Positions 27,457-35,953 of a DNA stretch of 64,000 nt are shown here, in pieces. Location: assembly GCA_007694185.1 (NCBI GenBank), contig RECD01000144.1, positions 1 through 64,000 of the forward strand, given 5' to 3'. Source of the stretch: Planctomycetaceae bacterium. Its GTDB lineage: Bacteria; Planctomycetota; Planctomycetia; Pirellulales; Pirellulaceae. Numbering within the stretch: the stretch's first letter is position 1; each line of letters starts with the position of its first letter. A program made the translations under genes and the position numbers. Under the pieces are notes generated by a model. The model made no database searches. It had not been told where the DNA came from and worked only from the letters and a program-made list of their open reading frames with translations.

Positions 27457-28224
27457 TTATCGCCCGTGCTTCAAGCGGTCGCCAAGCATGTTGTCCAATT
27501 CGGGCTCGGCATAGATTTTTTTGCAGGTCGTCAGGAAATCGTACTCGACCCGCCGGAACGTCACGGTCCCTGCCGAATCATCGATTACCACGTAGCAGCT
27601 TTGGTTGTTGTCGTCGCGGGGCTGTCCGACGCTGCCGACGTTGACCAATACCTTTTCGTTGGTCAGCTTGAAGACATACTCGCATTCGTCGGGGGTGACG
27701 AATTCGCAGTGCGTCGTGAACACCCCTGGCAGATGGGTATGCCCCATGAAGCAGTAGCGTTGGATCTTCGAGAACAGGATCTCCATCTTTGCCTGATGAA
27801 AGATGTACTCCGGAAAGACGTACTCGTTGGTGGGGTCGCGGGGTGACCCGTGTACGAACAGCCAGTCGCCATCCGACCGACTGCGGGGGAGTTCGCCGAG
27901 GAAATCCCAGCGACGATTGACCTGATGGGCGCCGCCGGGCCCCTGATCCAGCCGATCGCGGGTCCAGTAGATCGCCCGCAGGGCGACCGGGTTGAAACCG
28001 TCCGGATCGAACAATGCCGCCTGGTCGTGGTTCCCCAAGATCGTCCACTTGGCCTTCTGAATGACGTGGTCGAGGCATTCGCAGGGGTTGGGGCCGTAGC
28101 CGATGATGTCACCCAAGCAAACGATCTCGTCGACCTGCTGTTCCTGGATGTCCTTCAGGACGGCTTGCAAGGCTTCCAAGTTGCCGTGAATATCACTGAT
28201 GACGGCGCGTCTCACGGGCAGCAA
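27457..28224 (-). CDS. Calcineurin-like metallophosphoesterase
   Basis: A two-metal phosphoesterase of 255 residues in the ApaH/YfcE-like group. All family motifs are readable: the first metal motif SDIHGN at residues 9-14, [14 protein letters not shown] with the following QAAL, and the late [11 protein letters not shown]. The substrate may be a phosphodiester or a nucleoside polyphosphate; the family is too broad to decide. No signal peptide is present, so it is cytoplasmic. It is divergent from tsaB across a 233-bp spacer and upstream of the sulfatase on the same strand. Confidence 0.88.
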   Translation of the reverse strand: MLPVRRAVISDIHGNLEALQAVLKDIQEQQVDEIVCLGDIIGYGPNPCECLDHVIQKAKWTILGNHDQAALFDPDGFNPVALRAIYWTRDRLDQGPGGAHQVNRRWDFLGELPRSRSDGDWLFVHGSPRDPTNEYVFPEYIFHQAKMEILFSKIQRYCFMGHTHLPGVFTTHCEFVTPDECEYVFKLTNEKVLVNVGSVGQPRDDNNQSCYVVIDDSAGTVTFRRVEYDFLTTCKKIYAEPELDNMLGDRLKHGR

Positions 28225-28457
28225 CTCGGAACGTGGGAAGGAATTGGAAGCTCAATCAGTTTCTCAACGGTCGCCGAACGGCTGTCGCCGAATGACGGCC
28301 GCTTCCGCACGGGATCGTCAAGTTTAACTGCAACTTCCTTCTTCGGACACCCGATTCGCGAATGACGTCCGGTTCGTGGGACGGCGGGAAAGTTCGGCGA
28401 CGATTGCCGGCCACAAGAATCGACAGCGAGCGGATGCGTCTGCCTTTCGAGAAAGCG

Positions 28458-29204
28458 ATGAAGACCAGCGATACCCTACCGGCCAACGCCGTGGAGCCCG
28501 CGGGAGCGAAGGCGGGCGTGTTGGCGATCGAAACGAGCGGACGGACCGGCTCGGTCGCCTGGATCGGAACGGATGGCGCGTCGGTGCGGATCGAAACTTC
28601 GGCTCGGCAGCGCAGCGCCGCCACGCTTGCCCCGGCGATTCGTTGCTTGCTGACCGATATCCGTTCCTGCTCGGGGCGAATCGATGCGATCGCCGTCGGC
28701 GCCGGGCCGGGGTCTTTCACAGGACTGAGGATCGGGGTCACGACCGCCAAGATGCTGGCGTATGCCTTGGGGTGCCCGGTCGTCGCCGTCGACACGCTGG
28801 CCGCGATGGCAGGTGGCTGTTGGAGGCGTTTCCCGGATTTGCCCCAAGTACTGGTCGCCATGAATGCCTACCGGCAGCAGGTATTTGTGGCGCGCTGGGA
28901 GCAGGCAGGTTGGGAGGCGACGGCCGAGTCGGATCGGTTGGCTCAGCGTTCGGAAGTCTGGTCGCTGGAGCGGTGGAAAGACGCGGTCGCGACGTCGCCA
29001 CGGGAGCAGGTCTTCGTCGCGGATCGGAAACTGCTCGATCTGGTCCCGGCCGGTTCCTTGCCCGCAACCGCCTGGCTTCCCCCGAAGGCGATCGACGTCG
29101 GCCAGTTGGGACACCGGTTACTCCGACATGGCCAAGCGATCACGTCCTTCGAATTGAAACCGAACTACCTCCGGGACAGTGCAGCGGAGGAGAAACTGCG
29201 GTAA
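28458..29204 (+). CDS. tsaB: tRNA threonylcarbamoyladenosine biosynthesis protein TsaB
   Basis: A TsaB protein, the catalytically inactive ASKHA-fold partner of TsaD in making the t6A37 modification of ANN-decoding tRNAs. It is 248 residues from ATG 28458. Earlier in-frame starts at 28362 and 28434 only add residues with no family resemblance. The N-terminal strand [14 protein letters not shown] and the signature [22 protein letters not shown] are unmistakable. The C-terminal half is less conserved, as usual for TsaB. It is followed on the same strand by a lyase, mnmD and a DinB-like gene, giving two tRNA-modification genes in one run. TsaD and TsaE are not in the window. Confidence 0.92.
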   Translation: MKTSDTLPANAVEPAGAKAGVLAIETSGRTGSVAWIGTDGASVRIETSARQRSAATLAPAIRCLLTDIRSCSGRIDAIAVGAGPGSFTGLRIGVTTAKMLAYALGCPVVAVDTLAAMAGGCWRRFPDLPQVLVAMNAYRQQVFVARWEQAGWEATAESDRLAQRSEVWSLERWKDAVATSPREQVFVADRKLLDLVPAGSLPATAWLPPKAIDVGQLGHRLLRHGQAITSFELKPNYLRDSAAEEKLR

Positions 29205-29341
29205 CTTATCGGCCCGGGTGGTCGAGCGGATTCCTATTTCAGCCAGATGTCGGAATCAGCCGCTGCGGACTGCCGGCCGCCCGTTCGAGTATTTTTTTCG
29301 ATATCATCCGACTCAACCGAGCGATCACGACGAGAGGAACG

Positions 29342-30262
29342 ATGGACACCCGATTGCCAGACGCCCAGAAATTGCGGGACAGCGTCATTGCGGTTCCGCC
29401 CTTGGCGGTCGATGCGGACGGCAATGCCGTTCGTGAAGAGAACGCGAAAGTCATCCGGCACATCACCTCCGGAGGCGTGTCCCACCTGCTTTACGGTGGC
29501 AACGCGCTCTTCTATCACGTGCGTCCGAGTCGCTACTCGGCGCTGTTGGAGATGTTGAGTGAACTGACGGATCAGACCACCAGCGTCGTCCCGTCGGTCG
29601 GTCCCGCCTATGGCCTGATGATGGACCAAGTCGAAGTCCTGCGCGAATTCGACTTCCCGACGGCGATGGTCCTGCCTCAACGCGACATCGTGGATGACGC
29701 GGGGATCGCCAGCGGCATTCGTCACGCGGCCGAAAAGTTGGGCAAGCCGCTGGTGGTCTACATCAAGTTCGACCGGTGGCTCAGTCAACGCTCGCTCCGC
29801 AGCCTGGAATCGGATGGCGTGGTATCGTGGGTCAAGTACGCCGTCGTCCGCGACGACCCGTCCGACGATCGTTACTTGAGCGAACTGTTGGAGGTCTTCC
29901 CGGCTGAGCGAATGATCAGCGGGATCGGCGAGCAGCCCGCGATCGAACACGTACACGGCTTCGGGTTGGGCGGCTTCACCAGCGGCTGCGTCTGTGTCCA
30001 TCCGTCGCAAAGTCAGCGGATGTTGCGGGCGATCCAAGCCGACGAATTGGATGAAGCGGCTAAGATCCGCAAGTTCTTCGAACCGCTGGAAGACTTGCGT
30101 AACGAGATCAATCCGATCCGAGTCCTGCACGACGCGGTGCGGTTGGCCGGGATCGCCGAGACCGGGCCGCTGTTGCCGTTGGTCAGCCCGCTTGAGGAGA
30201 ACGATCTGCGGCGGATCCGCGACGCCTTGCGGCAGATGTCGGGGGACGCGGTCGCGTCCTGA
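29342..30262 (+). CDS. Dihydrodipicolinate synthase-family lyase/aldolase
   Basis: A class I (Schiff-base) aldolase-fold protein of 306 residues. The start at ATG 29342 has a good GAGAGGAAC ribosome site; the much longer open frame upstream is an artefact overlapping tsaB. The Schiff-base lysine is probably in VVYIKFDRW, and the N-terminal strand VIAVPPLAVDADGN has the usual position. The motif GGVSHLLYGGNALFY replaces the typical GTTGE loop, so it is a divergent branch and not obviously DapA. Possible reactions include cleavage of a 2-keto-3-deoxy sugar acid. An AT-rich patch (around 29290-29310) upstream may hold its promoter. Confidence 0.83.
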   Translation: MDTRLPDAQKLRDSVIAVPPLAVDADGNAVREENAKVIRHITSGGVSHLLYGGNALFYHVRPSRYSALLEMLSELTDQTTSVVPSVGPAYGLMMDQVEVLREFDFPTAMVLPQRDIVDDAGIASGIRHAAEKLGKPLVVYIKFDRWLSQRSLRSLESDGVVSWVKYAVVRDDPSDDRYLSELLEVFPAERMISGIGEQPAIEHVHGFGLGGFTSGCVCVHPSQSQRMLRAIQADELDEAAKIRKFFEPLEDLRNEINPIRVLHDAVRLAGIAETGPLLPLVSPLEENDLRRIRDALRQMSGDAVAS

Positions 30263-30267
30263 ATTTC

Positions 30268-31053
30268 GTGCCGATCCCCGATCGCCCGACCTTCGATTCG
30301 CCTGACTCGCGGTGGCGGGTTCGCTTGACCGACGACGGCAGCCCGACCTTGGTGACGGCTGCCGATGGCCAGGCGATGCACAGCGGTTGCGGGGCCGTCG
30401 CCGAGACGCGGCACGTCTACCTGCGCGGTGGCAACGTCGAACGGCGACTCGAACAGGGCTTGCCGACGCGGGTGCTGGAAGTCGGATTCGGCTCCGGATT
30501 GGGATGGTTGCTGACCGCCGATCTCGCGGTCGCTACCGACACGCCGTTGTCCTACACGGCGTTGGAGATCGAACCGCCTCCCGCCGCCGTCATCCGTCAA
30601 CTCGACTTGGGGCGGTACGTGGACGATCGCGGGTTGGTCGATGAGTTCTGCGATTGGCTGGATCGCGTCAGGCCGATAGCATCGGGCGGCGGCGACAAAG
30701 ACGAGGCCGAATTGACATTTCGTTTCGGACCCGCGACTCTGAGCCTGGTGATCGGGGACGCGTTGCGTTGGTGCGAGCAACGGACGGGCGAGTCGCGGGA
30801 GGTGACCGACGAACCTTTCGACAGCATCTACTTCGATCCTTATTCGCCCGAAGTCGCGCCGTCGCTGTGGCGAACCGAAGTGTTCCGGACGCTGCGCGGT
30901 CAACTTCGCCAGTCCGGTCGATTGGTCACCTACTGTGTCAGCCGTGCGGTTCGAGACGGTTTGTCGGCTGCCGGGTTTCGGGCCACTCGAGTGGCCGGTC
31001 CCCCCGGCGGCAAGCGAGAAGTCTTGATCGCCTTCAACCAACCTGAGGAGTAA
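30268..31053 (+). CDS. mnmD: tRNA 5-methylaminomethyl-2-thiouridine methyltransferase MnmD
   Basis: A stand-alone MnmD, the methyltransferase half of E. coli MnmC, 261 residues. It methylates nm5U34 to mnm5U34 in the wobble position of certain tRNAs. Family marks are the opening RLTDDGSPTLVTA, the HSGCGAVAETRHVYL segment, the SAM site VLEVGFGSGLGWLL, and the late acidic YFDPYSPEVAPSLW followed by GRLVTYCVSRAVRDGL and PGGKREVLIAF. The start appears to be GTG 30268, five bases after the preceding stop. The FAD-dependent MnmC1 half is absent, as in many bacteria. It sits tightly between the lyase and the DinB-like gene. Confidence 0.88.
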   Translation: MPIPDRPTFDSPDSRWRVRLTDDGSPTLVTAADGQAMHSGCGAVAETRHVYLRGGNVERRLEQGLPTRVLEVGFGSGLGWLLTADLAVATDTPLSYTALEIEPPPAAVIRQLDLGRYVDDRGLVDEFCDWLDRVRPIASGGGDKDEAELTFRFGPATLSLVIGDALRWCEQRTGESREVTDEPFDSIYFDPYSPEVAPSLWRTEVFRTLRGQLRQSGRLVTYCVSRAVRDGLSAAGFRATRVAGPPGGKREVLIAFNQPEE

Positions 31054-31057
31054 CCCG

Positions 31058-31594
31058 ATGTCAGTTGCGTCTGCTTGTCAAATCGGCCCGATGATCGCCG
31101 ATTCCGCCCGTTTGGGAGTGGCTTATGCTCAGCGACTGCTCGCCGGGATTCCCGCGGACAGGTTCGCCCGTTTGGCCACCGTGGATGGCCATGCGATCGA
31201 GTCGAACCACCCAGCGTTCATCTTCGGGCACCTCAGTCTCTACCCGTCGCGGATCGTCAGCGAATTGGGGGCGGACGCCGCCACGATCGAACCCAGCGAC
31301 GAATACGTGCGATGGTTCGATCACCGGGCGGCCTGCGTCGATGATCCTGACGGCGGCATCTACCCACCGATGGACGAGATCACCGAGCGTTTCTTTGCTG
31401 CTCACGCCCTGGCGATCGAAGTGCTGCAAGCCGCCGATGATTCCCGGTTCGTCGTCGAAAACCCGAACGAGGCGATGAGAGCGAAGTTTGCCACGATCGG
31501 CTCGATGCACGGCTTTTATGTCGGCGGCCACCTGATGTTGCACATCGGCCAACTGAGTGCGTGGCGCCGCATGATCGGCTTGGGGCCCGGCTGA
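31058..31594 (+). CDS. DinB-like four-helix protein
   Basis: A small protein of 178 residues with the layout of DinB/YfiT-like metal-binding four-helix bundles. The three ligand histidines would be in HPAFIFGHLSLYPSRIV, the middle HALAIEVLQAADD helix, and the closing GGHLMLHIGQLSAWRRMIG. Members of the family are often thiol-dependent enzymes using bacillithiol or mycothiol. This is interesting because bshB1 is in the same window, but a bacillithiol S-transferase role is only a guess. It starts four bases after the mnmD stop, with GAGGAG just upstream as ribosome site. Confidence 0.78.
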   Translation: MSVASACQIGPMIADSARLGVAYAQRLLAGIPADRFARLATVDGHAIESNHPAFIFGHLSLYPSRIVSELGADAATIEPSDEYVRWFDHRAACVDDPDGGIYPPMDEITERFFAAHALAIEVLQAADDSRFVVENPNEAMRAKFATIGSMHGFYVGGHLMLHIGQLSAWRRMIGLGPG

Positions 31595-31658
31595 TCCGCC
31601 GCCCGGACCCACTACGATTCCATCTCAAGGCCTTGCCTGCCGGCTCGCGCAGGCGGGC

Positions 31659-31961
31659 TCAGTAGAGCATTCGGGGGGCGCCGGCGACCCGTCGTTCCGC
31701 CAGCGAGCGTCGATCGGGCAACAGCAGCGCGCCGACGAACATCATCGCCAGCGTCGCGGTATGCACCAACCAGCATTCGCCGCTGAGGATCACCGTCCGG
31801 CAAGTGATCACGGTGACCGCCAGCAAGATGCCGAGAAACCATCGCTCGGCGGCCAGTGCTAGGGGGCCAACCAGCAATTTGCTGGCAGCTAGCGAAACGG
31901 TGCCAATCACCGGAAGCGACACGGCTTCGAGCAAGCCGATCCATTGAACCCAAACCGGCAT
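31659..31961 (-). CDS. Small membrane protein, unknown
   Basis: A 100-residue protein from ATG 31961, preceded by a clean AGGAG ribosome site. Two or three hydrophobic stretches are visible (WIGLLEAVSLPVIGTVSLAA, WFLGILLAVTVITCRTVIL, LVHTATLAMMFVGALLL), with a basic tail. I do not recognise a family. It is convergent with the DinB-like gene and divergent from the SpsF-like gene across 297 bp, in which I see no other gene. Confidence 0.55.
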   Translation of the reverse strand: MPVWVQWIGLLEAVSLPVIGTVSLAASKLLVGPLALAAERWFLGILLAVTVITCRTVILSGECWLVHTATLAMMFVGALLLPDRRSLAERRVAGAPRMLY

Positions 31962-32258
31962 TTTCCCACTCCTGGATCGCGGTTTTGATTTGCGACGGTG
32001 TTCGGTCCTCCTGACCAACCGTATTGCACCACTGGTACCCGGAAATTGCAGGACGAAGAAAGCCGAAACTTGAGCGAATTCTTGAAAAAGTTCCCGAAAA
32101 TAGTTGGCGCCAATTTGGTCAGGTCTCTTGGCGCGGCCCTCAATTCCCCGACAATGAATCTCGGGAAGCTTGAGTCATCCCGATGAAGGACGGTCGAACA
32201 TCCCCTGTGCGGCAAATAAGGCCCACGTAAACGCCCTCGTGAGAAAAGGAGTGGTTCG

Positions 32259-33020
32259 ATGGTGAGGTCTCTTCGAGCGGTTGCGGTGATCGATTTGGGG
32301 GATTGTGAAAACTCCTCGACCACCTCCTGTGTGTCCCGGTACGCCCAACGGCGTCTCAACGGACAACCTCTGGTCCGACGGATTGCGGGCCGAATCAGCG
32401 AATCTCAGATGGTTCGCGATGTCTACGTCAGCGGAGCCGGGATTCCGACCCGCGTTTTGACTTCGGGTATTCCCGGAGCCGAACTCTTGAACATGCCGCA
32501 CAGCCACGTGTTGGAGCGGTTGGCTGCCGCGGCGGATCGGAGCGAAGCGGAATGGGTCGTCTATCTGCCGGGGAACCGGCCGTTTGTCGATCCGGTCCTG
32601 GTTGACCGGTTGCTTGTCGAGGCCCAACGGCACAGCGAGTGCGATTTCGTCGGTTTCTTTTCGACCGGCGGCGGTTGGCAGCGAATGCAGCACTTGGGCT
32701 TGGCGGGTGAAATCTGTCACGCCGATTCGCTCCGGCGTCTGCGACGCAACCTCGATCGCTTGACCTATTGCGAAGAGGACGCCTGCCTGGCCAGTTACTT
32801 CCAGGACGCTCCCGGAGCGTTTCAGATGCGGTTCATCCCAGTCCCAGCGGAACTCGATCGCGCCGACCTCCGGTTCGCGGTTCAAACCGAGCAGGATTGG
32901 GACGATGTCCAATTGCTCAGCGACACGATCGACGCTGAAGAAACCCACTGGCAGCGGCTTGCCAACCTCGTGTTGACCAACTCCGGCTTGCGTGAATCGA
33001 TGCAGGTAAGGAACGGCTGA
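32259..33020 (+). CDS. SpsF/cytidylyltransferase-like protein, divergent
   Basis: A 253-residue protein with the outline of a CMP-sugar/SpsF-type nucleotidyltransferase. The segment VVYLPGNRPFVDPVLVDRLLVEA corresponds to the family's D-x-P-F-ID-P strand. LRFAVQTEQDWDDVQLL corresponds to the late RLTVDTxED motif, with Q in place of the usual D. The canonical N-terminal RxxSxRLPGK nucleotide loop is missing; RRLNGQPLVRRIAGRI occupies that place. It may be inactive or use another donor. The start at 32259 is near a purine-poor leader, and another upstream start is possible. A role in surface glycan precursor synthesis is inference. A 16-bp tandem repeat follows the stop. Confidence 0.6.
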   Translation: MVRSLRAVAVIDLGDCENSSTTSCVSRYAQRRLNGQPLVRRIAGRISESQMVRDVYVSGAGIPTRVLTSGIPGAELLNMPHSHVLERLAAAADRSEAEWVVYLPGNRPFVDPVLVDRLLVEAQRHSECDFVGFFSTGGGWQRMQHLGLAGEICHADSLRRLRRNLDRLTYCEEDACLASYFQDAPGAFQMRFIPVPAELDRADLRFAVQTEQDWDDVQLLSDTIDAEETHWQRLANLVLTNSGLRESMQVRNG

Positions 33021-33029
33021 ATCAAGCCG

Positions 33030-33077
33030 TTCTCGATACGGCCAATTCTCGACACGGCCAGTTCCCGGCACGGCCAC
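33030..33077. repeat. Three tandem 16-bp repeats
   Basis: Three head-to-tail copies of a 16-base unit lie at 33030-33045, 33046-33061 and 33062-33077. The first two differ at two positions (TTCTCGATACGGCCAA and TTCTCGACACGGCCAG) and the third is slightly more diverged (TTCCCGGCACGGCCAC). They start 10 bases after the SpsF-like stop codon, in a gap without genes. Confidence 0.7.
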
Positions 33078-33197
33078 TTGTTGGTGCGGGCCGCTGACGG
33101 AAACCGACGCCGCCGTTCGGTAGGCGAAATTCGCCACCACCGCTGCTGACCAACTCGCGGCACCCTGTTGCCAGGATGCCGCTCCTTCGGTCGTGGG

Positions 33198-33863
33198 TCA
33201 ATCTCGGCGAGCCATGGCTTGCAGCAGGTAGAACAGCAAAGTCATGACCGCTTGCAGCGTCGCGGCGACGTAGGTCAGGGCAGCCGCGTTCAACACACGG
33301 CTGACGTAATAAACGTCGTTGTCCGAGACCATGCCGAGGGCGACCAACTGCTGCTTCGCCCGCGAAGAGGCATTGAACTCGACCGGCAGGTTGATGAGTT
33401 GGAAAAAGACCACGGCCGAAAACAGTGCGATCCCGGCCCACAACAAGCCCGGCATCGAAAACAACACGCCGAACATCAGCAGGTAGATGCCGGCGCCCGA
33501 ACCGAGACTCGCCGCGGGAACGGCCAGGTTCCGGATCACCAAAGGGGCGTAACCGTTTGCGTCTTGCAACGCGTGCCCGACCTCGTGGCAGGCCACGCCC
33601 ACCGCCGCCATGGAACGGTCGTTGTAAACGCTGGAACTCAGCCTGACGACCTTCGATCGCGGGTCGTAATGGTCACTCAGCTCGCCGGGAACCAGTTCGA
33701 TCGGTACAGAATGCAAGCCCGACGCATCCAGCATCCGCCGCGCGGCCTCGGCCCCCGTGATCGACGTCGGCACTTGGCTCATCGACGAAAAAGCTGACTT
33801 CACACGCCACTGGGCGTAGAGGCTAAGCAGAAACGGGGGGATGATGAACCACAGGTAGCCCAT
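33198..33863 (-). CDS. Zinc metallopeptidase, YugP type
   Basis: A membrane-bound zinc protease of 221 residues, the normal length for YugP-like proteins. It begins with a membrane segment (YLWFIIPPFLLSLYAQW). The catalytic HExxH is H93-E94-x2-H97 in ACHEVGHALQ. Two or three further hydrophobic segments follow (GSGAGIYLLMFGVLF, LLWAGIALFSAVVFFQLI and LTYVAATLQAVMTLLFYLL). The family sequence LPVEFNASSRA is also conserved. The substrate is unknown; the active site is probably on the membrane face. A spacer of 300 bp to the divergent lipoprotein gene holds no gene I can support. Confidence 0.9.
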   Translation of the reverse strand: MGYLWFIIPPFLLSLYAQWRVKSAFSSMSQVPTSITGAEAARRMLDASGLHSVPIELVPGELSDHYDPRSKVVRLSSSVYNDRSMAAVGVACHEVGHALQDANGYAPLVIRNLAVPAASLGSGAGIYLLMFGVLFSMPGLLWAGIALFSAVVFFQLINLPVEFNASSRAKQQLVALGMVSDNDVYYVSRVLNAAALTYVAATLQAVMTLLFYLLQAMARRD

Positions 33864-34163
33864 GTCTCTTGAATCCGAAGTGTTGTTGAGTTTTTTGGTT
33901 CTGGGGCCGTCGCGACGTGCGACGAAGCCGCTACGGTCACCCCCGTTTTTGGCAGCCCAAAGCTGGCCACAAGCAAGAGTGCAACCGCTGTGCCATTATT
34001 CCGATGTGTCGAGTGAAAGGCAAAGCGACCGCGTCCCTCGCGGCCGAATCGACCGTGCGGAAGAATCGAGCGACCGATTGGACATCCTTCAAATCCTGAG
34101 GGATACTTGAACCGAGTCATTCGAAACCGTCCGATCCCGATCCTCTGATGCGGCCATTCGCGG
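33864..34163. other. Divergent intergenic region
   Basis: These 300 bases separate the start codons of the YugP-like protease and the lipoprotein, so promoters for both must lie here. Short open frames cross it, but none has a plausible start, ribosome site or protein-like composition. I cannot pick out a convincing promoter by eye. Confidence 0.4.
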
Positions 34164-35369
34164 ATGAAACCGACACAATCTTTACGTTCGCTGCGCCCGA
34201 TCGGTTTGGTGCTGTTGCTCGGATCGCTGGTTGGCTGTCCCGTCGGCAGCGACCAGATTTGGCGTGAGCCACCCGAAATGTTGGTCGAGGCGACAGCCAA
34301 TTCCTCCAAACAGGCTGAATCGGCAGAAGCCGAGAGCCCGATTGTCGATGTCAGTTCCGCTGGCGAGAAGGGCGTTCCCGACCAGGATCCGCTGGTGTTA
34401 CGTGTCGGCGAGGCGTTGCGAGCGGGACGAGAGGGGCGGCAATTGTCCACTGACCGACATGCCGCATGGCAGATAATGCACGGCGTTTTGGCTTACGGAC
34501 GGGGGTTCGAGATCCAAACTTCGGCCGGAATGCGTCCCGCGGTCGACTTCGCCTTGGGGGGCGGGCCGATCAAGGGTTTGGTGCTTCGTGGTGGTGACCG
34601 CTTCGAAACGCCCGATGGGAGCATTCGAGGTGTTGTCGCCGAACTCGATCCTGGTCAAAAAATCGGCCAAGGGCACCGCGACCAATGGTTGGCCTACATG
34701 GCTCGCAGCGACCTAGGAGCCGAGGACGTGATTCAGACGCTCGACGGACCGCTGGCGTTGGAAGGCTGGTTGCGTCAGATGGAGTGGGACGTGCCGCTCA
34801 ACTTCGAGCGAGAATACAGCTGGACCCTGGTGGCCTTGGTGACGCATCGGCCCACCACTCACACCTGGACGGCTCGGGACGGTCGGACCTACAGCATCGA
34901 TTCATTGCTGCAGAGCGAAGTCGGTCAATTGGGGCCCGATAGCGCCTGTGGCGGCTCGCATCGGTTGTGCGCGATCGCGACCGCGATCAACGCTCGCCGC
35001 GCAGCCGGGTTACCGATCAGTGGCGTTTGGGAGGATGCGGAAGATGTGGTGTCGTTGGCGATCGAGCAGGTTCGCGATTTTCAAAACGCCGACGGCTCGT
35101 TTTCGACCCATTACTTCGATCGGCCGGGCTGGTCGCTCGATTTGACGACGACCCTGGGGACGACCGGACACGCTTTCGAATTCCTGGCGGTTGCCGGGGA
35201 CGAGGACTTGCTGCGGGAGCCCTGGGTTCGCCGTGCGGCGGAGATCCTGTGCGATATTTTGGAGCGGACCGCGGGGCTGGATCTGGAATGTGGCGCCCTC
35301 TATCACGCCCTCAGCGGGCTGTCGATCTACCACGAACGGATGACAGCCGGCAGCCCGGCTGCGACCTGA
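34164..35369 (+). CDS. Lipoprotein with alpha/alpha-toroid-like C-terminal half
   Basis: A predicted lipoprotein of 401 residues. The hydrophobic signal ends in a lipobox (LLGSLVGC), so the mature protein would be lipid-anchored at the cysteine near residue 25. A polar, Ala/Glu/Ser-rich linker follows. The second half contains features of squalene-cyclase/prenyltransferase-like helical toroids, notably the QNADGSFS motif next to FSTHYFDRPGW and LGTTGHAFEFLA. No catalytic aspartates typical of cyclases (DxDD) are visible, so an enzyme role is doubtful. Homologues in planctomycetes are, from memory, listed as hypothetical proteins. The gene ends about 24 bases before a strong inverted repeat. 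Confidence 0.65.
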   Translation: MKPTQSLRSLRPIGLVLLLGSLVGCPVGSDQIWREPPEMLVEATANSSKQAESAEAESPIVDVSSAGEKGVPDQDPLVLRVGEALRAGREGRQLSTDRHAAWQIMHGVLAYGRGFEIQTSAGMRPAVDFALGGGPIKGLVLRGGDRFETPDGSIRGVVAELDPGQKIGQGHRDQWLAYMARSDLGAEDVIQTLDGPLALEGWLRQMEWDVPLNFEREYSWTLVALVTHRPTTHTWTARDGRTYSIDSLLQSEVGQLGPDSACGGSHRLCAIATAINARRAAGLPISGVWEDAEDVVSLAIEQVRDFQNADGSFSTHYFDRPGWSLDLTTTLGTTGHAFEFLAVAGDEDLLREPWVRRAAEILCDILERTAGLDLECGALYHALSGLSIYHERMTAGSPAAT

Positions 35370-35392
35370 CGTCAGGGAGTTGAAACGAAAAT

Positions 35393-35420
35393 GGGGCGGA
35401 AACCGACGGTTTCCGCCCCA
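35393..35420 (-). terminator. Rho-independent terminator of the HesB-like gene
   Basis: A near-perfect inverted repeat pairs TGGGGCGG(A)AACC with GGTTTCCGCCCCA around a short loop. Read on the minus strand it is followed by TTTT and a further T-rich stretch, the classical terminator pattern for the gene ending at 35531. It lies between two convergent genes and could also slow transcription coming from the lipoprotein gene, although the plus-strand side has no T-run. Confidence 0.7.
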
Positions 35421-35530
35421 CTCGAGAATCCTTCCATCAGCCCGTGACGAGCTTTCCGCATGACTGATTCAGACCGCCAGGCCGAATTGGCCGGGTAGCG
35501 ACCGCTGATGGCAGCGACCGGGCGACCCGA

Positions 35531-35863
35531 TCAGGCTTGGAAGGAGCTGCCGCAGCCGCACGATTTGACGGCGTTCGGGTTTTCGAACGTGAAGCCCTGC
35601 TTTTCCAGGCTCTCGTGCCAATCGATGGTGGTGCCATCGAGATACAGAGAGCTTTTCTTGTCCACGACCACGGCAACACCGAAGCAGTCGTACTTGCTAT
35701 CCGCCTTTTCGTCGAACGAATCGTCGAAATTGAGCGTGTAGTTGAAGCCGCTGCAGCCGCCACCGGCTACGCCGATCCGCAACAACATCGAGTCTTCGAA
35801 GTTGTGTTCTTTCTGAAAACGACGAACTTCCTGAGCGGCTCGCTCAGTCAATTTAAGTGCCAT
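35531..35863 (-). CDS. Iron-sulfur cluster assembly protein (HesB/IscA/ErpA family)
   Basis: An A-type Fe-S carrier of 110 residues from ATG 35863. The three conserved cysteines are all present: C37 in GGCSGF and C102 and C104 in the terminal SCGCGSSF. The protein would bind an Fe-S cluster and deliver it to apo-proteins in the cytoplasm. Its length and the CGCGSSF tail are typical. There are no other suf or isc genes beside it. The strong hairpin at 35393-35420 is its likely terminator. Confidence 0.93.
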   Translation of the reverse strand: MALKLTERAAQEVRRFQKEHNFEDSMLLRIGVAGGGCSGFNYTLNFDDSFDEKADSKYDCFGVAVVVDKKSSLYLDGTTIDWHESLEKQGFTFENPNAVKSCGCGSSFQA

Positions 35864-35953
35864 CGAAAATTTGGCCTCCGCGTGAGGAAAACGAAGTAGT
35901 ATCCACAAGATAGTATGTCATAAGTCGTCCCCGTGACAAGGGTTTGCCACGGA

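Noticed and set aside
28376-30262. 628-residue open frame covering the tsaB region and the lyase
   Set aside because: Only the part after ATG 29342 is protein-like. The front overlaps tsaB in another frame and is rich in G, R and A, typical of a shadow frame in GC-rich DNA.
33864-34110. 82-residue plus-strand frame between the YugP-like and lipoprotein genes
   Set aside because: Composition typical of translated intergenic DNA and no plausible ribosome site.
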